DNA of 64,000 bases, taken from assembly GCF_032854445.1 (NCBI RefSeq), contig NC_088300.1, positions 69,786,984-69,850,983 on the forward strand, in the 5' to 3' direction. Under the pieces are notes generated by a model. It was not told the origin of the DNA. It searched no databases and was given only the letters and a program-made list of their open reading frames with translations. Numbering within the stretch: position 1 is the stretch's first letter; the number at the start of each line of letters is the position of its first letter. The position numbers were made by a program, and so were the translations under genes. This DNA is from Liolophura sinensis. Lineage: Eukaryota > Mollusca > Polyplacophora > Chitonida > Chitonidae. This document shows, one piece after another, positions 1 to 8,632 of the stretch.

Positions 1-258
1 TTTGTTAAGATTGCAACTCTAGCCTCATACACCTACTTCCATTGCTTGTGGTATCTTGACGACAATAAGCGCTAATAAATTCGTAGGAAAGATCGTCCGT
101 AGATTGACAAAGGTTGGTGGTTTACCCCGAACTGCCAGTTTTAACTGTCCACAAGAATGAGTAACTGAGTGCTTGGGGTTTAACGTCGTAACAATTTTTC
201 AGTCATATGACACCGAAGGAATCCTTAGTGTGCATGTAATGTGCCTCCTTGTTGCACG
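1..258. other. Unique left flank, nothing recognised
   Basis: This stretch lies outside the tandem array and does not recur in the window. I see no open reading frame worth calling, no tRNA or rRNA signature and no splice-flanked exon that would serve as a first exon for the adjoining CDC25 copy. It is moderately AT-rich, ordinary-looking intergenic DNA. Confidence 0.5.
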
Positions 259-450
259 ATGGACTTCACCGCTCTTTTACCTAGTGCTGCTTCATTGAGA
301 CGCCTTACCGAAGGCAAGTAAGCCACTCTACTCAACCACCACCACCACCCCACGCCCGAACCATTATACTAACACGGGTCAACCAATCGTTACACTATCC
401 CCTTCATGCTGAACGCCAATAAAGGAAGACACAAGAATGACTGTTATAGT
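259..450 (+). repeat. Dispersed molluscan-type repeat, partial
   Basis: The sequence from about 259 (ttcaccgctctttta) through the phrase cattatactaacacgggtc at 362-380 and the tract ending near 450 resembles, from memory, a repeat scattered widely in bivalve genomes. It includes a short run of cac triplets around 339-352. It is single-copy in this window and lies outside the array. Borders are approximate, and both the family name and its class (MITE-like or SINE-related) are uncertain. It is useful mainly as a clue to the taxon. Confidence 0.45.
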
Positions 451-459
451 GTAAGTGAA

Positions 460-642
460 GCTCATGCTGGCTTCCTCTCCGGCCGTACTTGGGAAGGCCT
501 GTCAGCAACCTGCAGATGGTCGTGGGTTTCCCCCGGGCTCTATCCGGTTTCCACCCACCATAATGCTGGCCGCCGTCGTATAAGTGAAGTATTCTTGAGT
601 ACGGCGTAAAATACCAATCAAATACATAAATAAATACCTCAA
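460..642 (+). mobile_element. SINE-like element, 3' portion (mollusc type)
   Basis: The core runs from gctggcttcctctccgg (466) through gtgggtttcccccgggctc and gctggccgccgtcgtataag to gagtacggcgtaaaatacc, and ends in an A/T-rich tail of aaatacataaataaat type near 620-640. From memory this matches a non-autonomous element very common in mollusc genomes and transcript 3' ends, of the kind described as V-SINE/RUDI-like. I recognise it by recall, not by search. No convincing tRNA-derived head with A and B boxes is visible, so this copy is probably 5'-truncated or merges with the repeat to its left. It is the best taxonomic clue in the window. Confidence 0.55.
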
Positions 643-706
643 AATGAGGCCCTAGCTGTCGTGGTTTACAAAAAGCATTAGTTCCACTGCTGATGCAACG
701 CCACTG
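643..706. other. Junction between unique flank and CDC25 array
   Basis: This short segment separates the SINE-like tail from the first base matching the repeat unit. Homology to the unit begins at about 705-707, in the last bases of canonical exon 1 (aataag) just before the intron 1 donor at 713. The preceding bases do not resemble the canonical exon 1. The frame leading into the donor is open from 656 only, after an in-frame TAG at 653-655, and has no ATG. It could be the end of an unrecognised alternative exon, but a recombination breakpoint is simpler. Confidence 0.5.
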
Positions 707-712
707 AATAAG

Positions 713-1924
713 GTAACAATCACCTATTTTCTTCACCTCATTTCCCAGTTACTTTACTACCTTATTCATTTTTAGTAGTCAGTACCAGCATTCTCTGTAA
801 TATCATTTTGGATAACAGTATTCATTGCATGATTTTCCAGTATACTGTAGCAATAAATCATAACATTTTTACGTCACAGGCGTGTGAAGATGGGAAAATC
901 CACAGCCAAAACAGTCGAAAGCGAAGCCGTTCTCAAAGCGACCAGGATGATTCACCTGTGCAGAAGAGAAAGAGACCCGACGCCATTCCCGAGCCAAGCA
1001 AATGTCCACTCAGGCTGTCCAATCTCCATTCGGAACATGAAATTAAAACTGCCCTAGACAGAGGTAATTATCAAATCTCAGCTGAATTTTACTCATATAT
1101 TTATAATAAACATTACAACCGCCAGTAAGCCTAAATGAAATCTGTCTAGTATATTTGTAAACGTATGCACGTTCATTTCTCCTCGGCAGTGTCGGAAAAT
1201 CCAGACCTGATCAGTGACGGCAGCGTGGCCTACTGTCTGCCAACTGTTCCAGGCAAGCATCAAGATCTCAAGTCCATCACGCCGGAAACTTTGGCGCGGC
1301 TTCAAAAGCACGAGTTTGATGACATAGTAGACGAATTCCTCATTGTGGACTGCAGATATCCCTATGAGTTTCAAGGCGGCCACATCAAAGGAGCTGTCAA
1401 CTATTACACCAAGGACAGTATTGTGGAAAACCTTATTTCCAAACCAGTCATTACCAGGAGTAGTGCAACGAAAAGAAGCATTCTAATATTTCACTGTGAA
1501 TTTTCATCCCAAAGAGGTCCAAAAATGTCTCGATTTTTAAGGAGCCAAGACAGACAGATGAACAAGGATCGATATCCGCAGCTGTGTTATCCTGAGATTT
1601 ACTTACTTCACGGCGGATACAAAAACTTCTTTGAGAAAGAAAAGGTAGGCGCATAAGCATTTTGTTGATATAGGCTTTTGGTAACCAGCAAGACTATATG
1701 CAAAAGTAATCACCAGAAACTTTGAGTCCGTGTACTTGGTATTATGCACAGGCACAATTCAGTGATGTTGTTTATTTTTTTCTTTCTAGGAGCTCTGCAC
1801 GCCACAGACCTATCTGCCGATGCACCATGAAGATTTCAAGAAGGACATGCGAACATTTCGTTGCCAGTCTAAGAGCTGGGCTGGGGAAAAGAAGAGTCGT
1901 TCTGCGTTGAGATTATTCCTTTAG
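713..1924 (+). pseudogene. cdc25: Copy 1: CDC25 edge copy lacking canonical exon 1
   Basis: Exons 2-4 lie at 880-1063, 1190-1644 and 1790-1924, with intron 1 sequence at 713-879. All three coding exons are open and would encode the basic region, the catalytic domain (HCEFSSQR loop) and the C-terminal tail. The canonical promoter and exon 1 are absent: homology stops at the exon 1/intron 1 boundary. The outer part is the most diverged in the array. Intron 1 differs from the others at about seven sites, including one missing T. Exon 2 begins gcg tgt gaa gat instead of gtg tgc gaa gaa, giving V86A and E89D, and also has I97S. The rest is near-identical to its neighbours. A poly(A) signal is at 2126-2131. 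It is probably not expressed as CDC25 unless an unrecognised upstream exon supplies a start. Confidence 0.8.
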
Positions 1925-3627
1925 GCGTGAAAGTCAGCCATTTCTTATGTTTAAAGGTGGATGTTGACCTCATTCAGTTTAAAAATACATCTGTTTTGTT
2001 TTTTACCTGGAATTTCTACTGATTTGTGTACATATGATCTTTTTGAAATCCTCTCATCTTTGTTTTCTTTCTTTACATATTATCCCAGTGCTGTCGTTTG
2101 TGTACGAATCAAATATATGTGCGCCAATAAATGATCCACGTTGAATATTATCTCAGTTTTCTTCCTAGTTTCTGCCATGATGTGGCGTGCCCTATGTGCA
2201 TGATAACATGACTGTTACATCGTAAACATAAACCTTGAAAAGTTGCGCATGAAACGTAACATTACACAAAGGAAACATTCGAAACTGATATCTAGTGCTG
2301 TTGACTTAAACCCTTATTGTACAAACAGGACTGCCATGCCCGGAGCCCAACCCCAAGCTTCCTTTAAGTGGCAGTTGTACATAGTGCTTGAAAGGTACGA
2401 GTAACGCTTGACACTCATAATGAAAATTATTGCTTGATGAAACAACATGAGATTCTCACGCAGTCGAGTACCAATGATTATGCACAGCATGTGGTACAGT
2501 TTCCACACCATTTCGCCTCGCACAACAGGTAGCAGGTTCGCTTCCGTTTTGAACAAAATTTAGCGCTTGATCTGTGTCCACATCTGAATTTAGAAGGATG
2601 GAGAGAAAATCCTGCGATTTAAAGTACACCGAGAATTTGTATATGCTGACGTTTCCGAGAACCTATCAAAAGCCATGTGTGGAGTAGTTCCCTTTCTCAA
2701 ACGTTGGTCTCCCTTAATATGGAAGACGAGTTTAAGCAGAATGTTGACACTCAAGCTGAAATATTTGAAACAAGTGTAAAATTCAAATGCATCCATGCAT
2801 GTGATAAGGCAATTACGGATATGAACTGATCTCCTTTGTAAACGACATATTCCCAATATGCTGTATCCTGTGCCAACAATTTACTTCTTGTAGAAAAGCA
2901 ACAATGTGCAGGCGAGATATAATACAAACGTACTATGTGCACTGTCACCATACACGAAACCTAATGAAAAGTGTAAATAGGTCGCTAAGGTAAACACAAC
3001 GTACACATATGTATTGTGGAAGAAGTGTACCATGCAAGTGGTGAAAATTATGTCTGACAAGGTTTCTTTCATCGAAAAATGGTGTGTGCAGCCAACATCT
3101 CTCCAACTCGCTTCTTGCTGACAAACTAAATTGTCTCCCACCGTTTTGGTGTATGTATATGTAAATGGTAGACTTCCCACTGGAAAGAAGTGACAGTGAC
3201 AAACTATGTTGAGTGAAATGCAAATTTCAACGCATTCTACTTAAACAAATGACGCGTGTAGCTGTACGATTAGGGGAAAATAGACTTACCGAGGTAAAAA
3301 ATATTTAATTTGTACACCGTGAACAATGTTATCTTTCTGACAGCGGCGTCTTGTACTGACAATGAGTGCCTTATACAAAGCCCTTTACATTTCCAGGCCC
3401 ATATACAGCCTAGTTCATTCTGCCGTCTTTAAAGAAGCTGACTATGATTCCTTCTCACCTCCGGCGGCCTTTTGTTTACGTGGTATCTTCCACACGACCT
3501 ACAGATAACAACACCAGCGGCATGGAGTGAAGCTGAGAGCTGAGTAAAGAACATCACGACTAATCCTATATTGCTTAACTGGATTATCGGAAAGTGAATA
3601 GAGCTCATAGATTAACTCATATTTCTG

Positions 3628-3652
3628 CAGACTGTCTCTTTCAAACAATCTG
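3628..3652 (+). promoter_or_regulatory. Variable inverted repeat upstream of copy 2
   Basis: CAGACTG and CAATCTG are separated by an 11-base spacer (TCTCTTTCAAA), about 160-183 bases before the start codon. In copies 3, 4, 7, 8 and 17 the second arm is CAGTCTG, a perfect 7-bp complement of the first arm; elsewhere an A breaks the pairing. Position in copy 3 is 6982-7006. Whether it acts as a hairpin or a paired protein site is unknown. Confidence 0.35.
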
Positions 3653-3710
3653 GAGATGACATGAATTTCTGTTGGCCGTTGAAATACAACTCCAGCTAGG
3701 TTTAACGACG

Positions 3711-3725
3711 GGGGAACTTTTCCCC
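3711..3725 (+). promoter_or_regulatory. Promoter-proximal palindrome GGGGAACTTTTCCCC
   Basis: This is a perfect 6-3-6 inverted repeat ending 7 bp before the TATA box. It is present at the same place (86-100 bases before the ATG) in every copy that has a promoter. The half-sites resemble a kappaB-type palindrome, but the spacing is longer than the classical 10-bp site, so the factor is unknown. It is a candidate activator site for the whole array. Confidence 0.4.
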
Positions 3726-3732
3726 AGCGAGA

Positions 3733-3740
3733 TATATATA
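3733..3740 (+). promoter_or_regulatory. TATA box of copy 2 (representative)
   Basis: TATATATA lies 71-78 bases before the ATG, and a start site about 25-30 bases downstream (around 3759-3765, within actcaacctaag) would give a 5' UTR of about 50 nt. The equivalent boxes in copies 3-20 begin at 7087, 10441, 13795, 17149, 20498, 23852, 27206, 30560, 33914, 37268, 40622, 44005, 45411, 48794, 52148, 55502, 58856 and 62210. Every copy except copy 1 therefore has its own RNA polymerase II core promoter and is not part of a polycistron. Confidence 0.7.
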
Positions 3741-3810
3741 CCAGAATTTAGTCCACTCAACCTAAGTCCCAGTATTTACTGAAGCCAACAGTTCAACAAA
3801 CATATCTATC

Positions 3811-5278
3811 ATGGCATCTTTACTTGCTAAGAAACTTTTTGATGACGACTCCTTCAATTTCCGCAGCCCACTTAAGCAATGTGATGATGCAGAGGAAGAC
3901 AATAGCTTTTCCCCAATGATGGATTATTTTTCAACCAAGGGAAGCTCGTCCTTTGTGGCAGAAGACGAAGATTCCAGAGATAGTGGGATAGGCCTCGACG
4001 ACAGTTTTAGCAACGATGACTGTCCGCTTTCCCTTCCTAGCAGACCTTTTGTACAGCTAAATAAGGTAACAATCACCTATTTTCTTCACCTCATTTCCCA
4101 GTTACTTTACTACCTTATTCATTTTTAGTAGTCAGTTCCAGCATTTTCTGTAAAATCATTTTGGATAACAGTATTCATTGCATGATTTTCCAGTACACTG
4201 TAGCAATAAATCATAACATTTTTTACGCCGCAGGTGTGCGAAGGAGGGAAAATCCACAGCCAAAACATTCGAAAGCGAAGCCGTTCTCAAAGCGACCAGG
4301 ATGATTCACCTGTGCAGAAGAGAAAGAGACCCGACGCCATTCCCGAGCCAAGCAAATGTCCACTCAGGCTGTCCAATCTCCATTCGGAACATGAAATTAA
4401 AACTGCCCTAGACAGAGGTAATTATCAAATCTCAGCTGAATTTTACTCATATATTTATAATAAACATTACAACCGCCAGTAAGCCTAAATGAAATCTGTC
4501 TAGTATATTTGTAAACGTATGCACGTTCATTTCTCCTCGGCAGTGTCGGAAAATCCAGACCTGATCAGTGACGGCAGCGTGGCCTACTGTCTGCCAACTA
4601 TTCCAGGCAAGCATCAAGATCTCAAGTCCATCACGCCGGAAACTTTGGCGCGGCTTCAAAAGCACGAGTTTGATGACATAGTAGACGAATTCCTCATTGT
4701 GGACTGCAGATATCCCTATGAGTTTCAAGGCGGCCACATCAAAGGAGCTGTCAACTATTACACCAAGGACAGTATTGTGGAAAACCTTATTTCCAAACCA
4801 GTCATTACCAGGAGTAGTGCAACGAAAAGAAGCATTCTAATATTTCACTGTGAATTTTCATCCCAAAGAGGTCCAAAAATGTCTCGATTTTTAAGGAGCC
4901 AAGACAGACAGATGAACAAGGATCGATATCCGCAGCTGTGTTATCCTGAGATTTACTTACTTCACGGCGGATACAAAAACTTCTTTGAGAAAGAAAAGGT
5001 AGGCGCATAAGCATTTTGTTGATATAGGCTTTTGGTAACCAGCAAGACTATATGCAAAAGTAATCACCAGAAACTTTGAGTCCGTGTACTTGGTATTATG
5101 CACAGGCACAATTCAGTGATGTTGTTTATTTTTTTCTTTCTAGGAGCTCTGCACGCCACAGACCTATCTGCCGATGCACCATGAAGATTTCAAGAAGGAC
5201 ATGCGAACATTTCGTTGCCAGTCTAAGAGCTGGGCTGGGGAAAAGAAGACTCGTTCAGCGTTGAGATTATTCCTTTAG
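3811..5278 (+). CDS. cdc25: Copy 2: CDC25-type M-phase inducer phosphatase
   Basis: CDC25 dual-specificity phosphatases remove inhibitory phosphates from Thr14/Tyr15 of cyclin-dependent kinases to trigger S or M phase. Exons: 3811-4065, 4234-4417, 4544-4998, 5144-5278; the product is 342 residues. The ATG is the first after the TATA box and opens exon 1. Residues 1-85 are acidic with DSGIGLDDS (57-65), like the beta-TrCP degron of vertebrate CDC25A, and two SP sites (19, 34). Residues 98-117 are basic in two clusters (RKRSR, KRKR), a likely bipartite NLS. Residues about 150-330 are the rhodanese-like catalytic domain: DCRYPYE (200-206), HCEFSSQR with nucleophile Cys249 and Arg255, and a [15 protein letters not shown] segment. 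The tail YLPMHHEDF and KSWAGEK is typical of animal CDC25. The protein is shorter than the vertebrate enzymes because of its N-terminus. Private changes are E89G, V166I and S334T. Confidence 0.93.
4066..4233 (+). other. Intron 1 of copy 2 (representative)
   Basis: A phase-0 intron of 168 bp, from GTAACA to a T-rich acceptor ending CCGCAG. Reading through it gives 20 extra residues before a stop. The same intron is present in all copies (167 bp in copy 1). Confidence 0.85.
4418..4543 (+). other. Intron 2 of copy 2 (representative)
   Basis: A phase-1 intron of 126 bp, from GTAATT to TCGGCAG, splitting the codon of Val147 (g|tg). In copy 18 the donor reads GTATAT instead of GTAATT. Joining across it restores the frame between the basic region and the catalytic domain. 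Confidence 0.85.
4999..5143 (+). other. Intron 3 of copy 2 (representative)
   Basis: A phase-0 intron of 145 bp, from GTAGGC to a strong pyrimidine tract (tttttttctttctag). Read-through would add Val-Gly-Ala and stop, removing the C-terminal tail. Copies differ here at one diagnostic site (gagtCCgtg or gagtGCgtg). Confidence 0.85.
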
Positions 5279-5479
5279 GCGTGAAAGTCAGCCATTTCTT
5301 ATGTTTAAAGGTGGATGTTGACCTCATTCAGTTTAAAAATACATCTGTTTTGTTTTTTACCTGGAATTTCTACTGATTTGTGTACATATGATCTTTTTGA
5401 AATCCTCTCATCTTTGTTTTCTTTCTTTACATATTATCCCAGTGCTGTCGTTTGTGTACGAATCAAATATATGTGCGCC

Positions 5480-5485
5480 AATAAA
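5480..5485 (+). terminator. AATAAA poly(A) signal of copy 2 (representative)
   Basis: A canonical AATAAA lies 202 bases after the stop codon and is followed within about 30 bases by a T-rich stretch (cagttttcttcctag) suited to cleavage. The same signal begins at 2126, 8834, 12188, 15542, 18891, 22245, 25599, 28953, 32307, 35661, 39015, 42398, 47187, 50541, 53895, 57249, 60603 and 63957 for the other copies. Copy 14 has lost its own. Confidence 0.75.
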
Positions 5486-7064
5486 TGATCCACGTTGAAT
5501 ATTATCTCAGTTTTCTTCCTAGTTTCTGCCATGATGTGGCGTGCCCTATGTGCAAGATAACATGACTGTTACATCGTAAACATAAACCTTGAAAAGTTGC
5601 GCATGAAACGTAACATTACACAAAGGAAACATTCGAAACTGATATCTAGTGCTGTTGACTTAAACCCTTATTGTACAAACAGGACTGCCATGCCCGGAGC
5701 CCAACCCCAAGCTTACTTTAAGTGACAGTTGTACATAGTGCTTGAAAGGTACGAGTAACGCTTGACACTCATAATGAAAATTATTGCTTGATGAAACAAC
5801 ATGAGATTCTCACGCAGTCGAGTACCAATGATTATGCACAGTATGTGGTACAGTTTCCACACCATTTCGCCTCGCACAACAGGTAGCAGGTTCGCTTCCG
5901 TTTTGAACAAAATTTAGCGCTTGATCTGTGTCCACATCTGAATTTAGAAGGATGGAGAGAAAATCCTGCGATTTAAAGTACACCGAGAATTTGTATATGC
6001 TGACGTTTCCGAGAACCTATCAAAAGCCATGTGTGGAGTAGTTCCCTTTCTCAAACGTTGGTCTCCCTTAATATGGAAGACGAGTTTAAGCAGAATGTTG
6101 ACACTCAAGCTGAAATATTTGAAACAAGTGTAAAATTCAAATGCATCCATGCATGTGATAAGGCAATTACGGATATGAACTGATCTCCTTTGTAAACGAC
6201 ATATTCCCAATATGCTGTATCCTGTGCCAACAATTTACTTCTTGTAGAAAAGCAACAATGTGCACGCGAGATATAATACAAACGTACTATGTGCACTGTC
6301 ACCATACACGAAACCTAATGAAAAGTGTAAATAGGTCGCTAAGGTAAACACAACGTACACATATGTATTGTGGAAGAAGTGTACCATGCAAGTGGTGAAA
6401 ATTATGTCTGACAAGGTTTCTTTCATCGAAAAATGGTGTGTGCAGCCAACATCTCTCCAACTCGCTTTTTGCTGACAAACTAAATTGTCTCCCACCGTTT
6501 TGGTGTATGTATATGTATATGGTAGACTTCCCACTGGAAAGAAGTGACAGTGACAAACTATGTTGAGTGAAATGCAAATTTCAACGCATTCTACTTAAAC
6601 AAATGACGCGTGTAGCTGTACGATTAGGGGAAAATAGACTTACCGAGGTAAAAAATATTTAATTTGTACACCGTGAACAATGTTATCTTTCTGACAGCGG
6701 CGTCTTGTACTGACAATGAGTGCCTTATACAAAGCCCTTTACATTTCCAGGCCCATATACAGCCTAGTTCATTCTGCCGTCTTTAAAGAAGCTGACTATG
6801 ATTCCTTCTCACCTCCGGCGGCCTTTTGTTTACGTGGTATCTTCCACACGACCTACAGATAACAACACCAGCGGCATGGAGTGAAGCTGAGAGCTGAGTA
6901 AAGAACATCACGACTAATCCTATATTGCTTAACTGGATTATCGGAAAGTGAATAGAGCTCATAGATTAACTCATATTTCTGCAGACTGTCTCTTTCAAAC
7001 AGTCTGGAGATGACATGAATTTCTGTTGGCCGTTGAAATACAACTCCAGCTAGGTTTAACGACG
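5486..7064. other. Intergenic spacer after copy 2 (representative)
   Basis: About 1.6 kb lies between the poly(A) signal and the next promoter, and recurs after every copy at +3,354 bp. It contains several minus-strand frames of 65-99 codons, none with recognisable domains, compositional bias of coding DNA or promoter context. An octamer ATGCAAAT is at 6572-6579. No tRNA, 5S, snRNA, histone or transposase sequence was recognised. The spacers are as similar between copies as the exons, so conservation here says nothing about function. Confidence 0.6.
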
Positions 7065-7164
7065 GGGGAACTTTTCCCCAGCGAGATATATATACCAGAA
7101 TTTAGTCCACTCAACCTAAGTCCCAGTATTTACTGAAGCCAACAGTTCAACAAACATATCTATC

Positions 7165-8632
7165 ATGGCATCTTTACTTGCTAAGAAACTTTTTGATGAC
7201 GACTCCTTCAATTTCCGCAGCCCACTTAAGCAATGTGATGATGCAGAGGAAGACAATAGCTTTTCCCCAATGATGGATTATTTTTCAACCAAGGGAAGCT
7301 CGTCCTTTGTGGCAGAAGACGAAGATTCCAGAGATAGTGGGATAGGCCTCGACGACAGTTTTAGCAACGATGACTGTCCGCTTTCCCTTCCTAGCAGACC
7401 TTTTGTACAGCTAAATAAGGTAACAATCACCTATTTTCTTCACCTCATTTCCCAGTTACTTTACTACCTTATTCATTTTTAGTAGTCAGTTCCAGCATTT
7501 TCTGTAAAATCATTTTGGATAACAGTATTCATTGCATGATTTTCCAGTACACTGTAGCAATAAATCATAACATTTTTTACGCCGCAGGTGTGCGAAGAAG
7601 GGAAAATCCACAGCCAAAACATTCGAAAGCGAAGCCGTTCTCAAAGCGACCAGGATGATTCACCTGTGCAGAAGAGAAAGAGACCCGACGCCATTCCCGA
7701 GCCAAGCAAATGTCCACTCAGGCTGTCCAATCTCCATTCGGAACATGAAATTAAAACTGCCCTAGACAGAGGTAATTATCAAATCTCAGCTGAATTTTAC
7801 TCATATATTTATAATAAACATTACAACCGCCAGTAAGCCTAAATGAAATCTGTCTAGTATATTTGTAAACGTATGCACGTTCATTTCTCCTCGGCAGTGT
7901 CGGAAAATCCAGACCTGATCAGTGACGGCAGCGTGGCCTACTGTCTGCCAACTGTTCCAGGCAAGCATCAAGATCTCAAGTCCATCACGCCGGAAACTTT
8001 GGCGCGGCTTCAAAAGCACGAGTTTGATGACATAGTAGACGAATTCCTCATTGTGGACTGCAGATATCCCTATGAGTTTCAAGGCGGCCACATCAAAGGA
8101 GCTGTCAACTATTACACCAAGGACAGTATTGTGGAAAACCTTATTTCCAAACCAGTCATTACCAGGAGTAGTGCAACGAAAAGAAGCATTCTAATATTTC
8201 ACTGTGAATTTTCATCCCAAAGAGGTCCAAAAATGTCTCGATTTTTAAGGAGCCAAGACAGACAGATGAACAAGGATCGATATCCGCAGCTGTGTTATCC
8301 CGAGATTTACTTACTTCACGGCGGATACAAAAACTTCTTTGAGAAAGAAAAGGTAGGCGCATAAGCATTTTGTTGATATAGGCTTTTGGTAACCAGCAAG
8401 ACTATATGCAAAAGTAATCACCAGAAACTTTGAGTCCGTGTACTTGGTATTATGCACAGGCACAATTCAGTGATGTTGTTTATTTTTTTCTTTCTAGGAG
8501 CTCTGCACGCCACAGACCTATCTGCCGATGCACCATGAAGATTTCAAGAAGGACATGCGAACATTTCGTTGCCAGTCTAAGAGCTGGGCTGGGGAAAAGA
8601 AGAGTCGTTCTGCGTTGAGATTATTCCTTTAG
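7165..8632 (+). CDS. cdc25: Copy 3: CDC25-type phosphatase, consensus protein
   Basis: Exons: 7165-7419, 7588-7771, 7898-8352, 8498-8632. It encodes the array consensus protein (domain layout as in copy 2), with Glu89, Val166 and Ser334. Copies 5, 7, 10, 12 and 19 encode the same 342 residues, which makes this the majority form. A silent C in the Pro codon of YPEIYLL (ccc gag) is shared with copies 5, 6, 9 and 16. The upstream inverted repeat is in its perfect form. The TATA box is at 7087-7094 and AATAAA at 8834-8839. Confidence 0.93.

Noticed and set aside
404-736. 110-codon minus-strand and 67-codon plus-strand frames in the left flank
   Set aside because: Both lie over the SINE-like repeat and the array junction, and neither resembles a known protein.
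3811-4128. Exon 1 as a stand-alone 105-residue protein
   Set aside because: The last 20 residues come from intron 1; a good donor at 4066 and in-frame joining to exon 2 give a complete CDC25.
4447-5264. Minus-strand frames opposite exons 2-3 and a 62-codon plus-strand frame over intron 3/exon 4
   Set aside because: They are shadows of the CDC25 exons in other frames; the joined exon frame explains the sequence fully.
5889-5899. B-box-like ggttcgcttcc in the spacer, possible tRNA or Pol III gene
   Set aside because: No matching A box at the right distance, no acceptor stem and no T-run terminator; one mismatch to the B-box consensus.
5713-6577. Minus-strand open frames of 65, 88, 66, 99 and 92 codons in each spacer
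   Set aside because: They recur only because the whole unit is repeated. They overlap one another, have no recognisable domain, and one is disrupted in the spacer after copy 18 by a single change. There is no evidence of coding.
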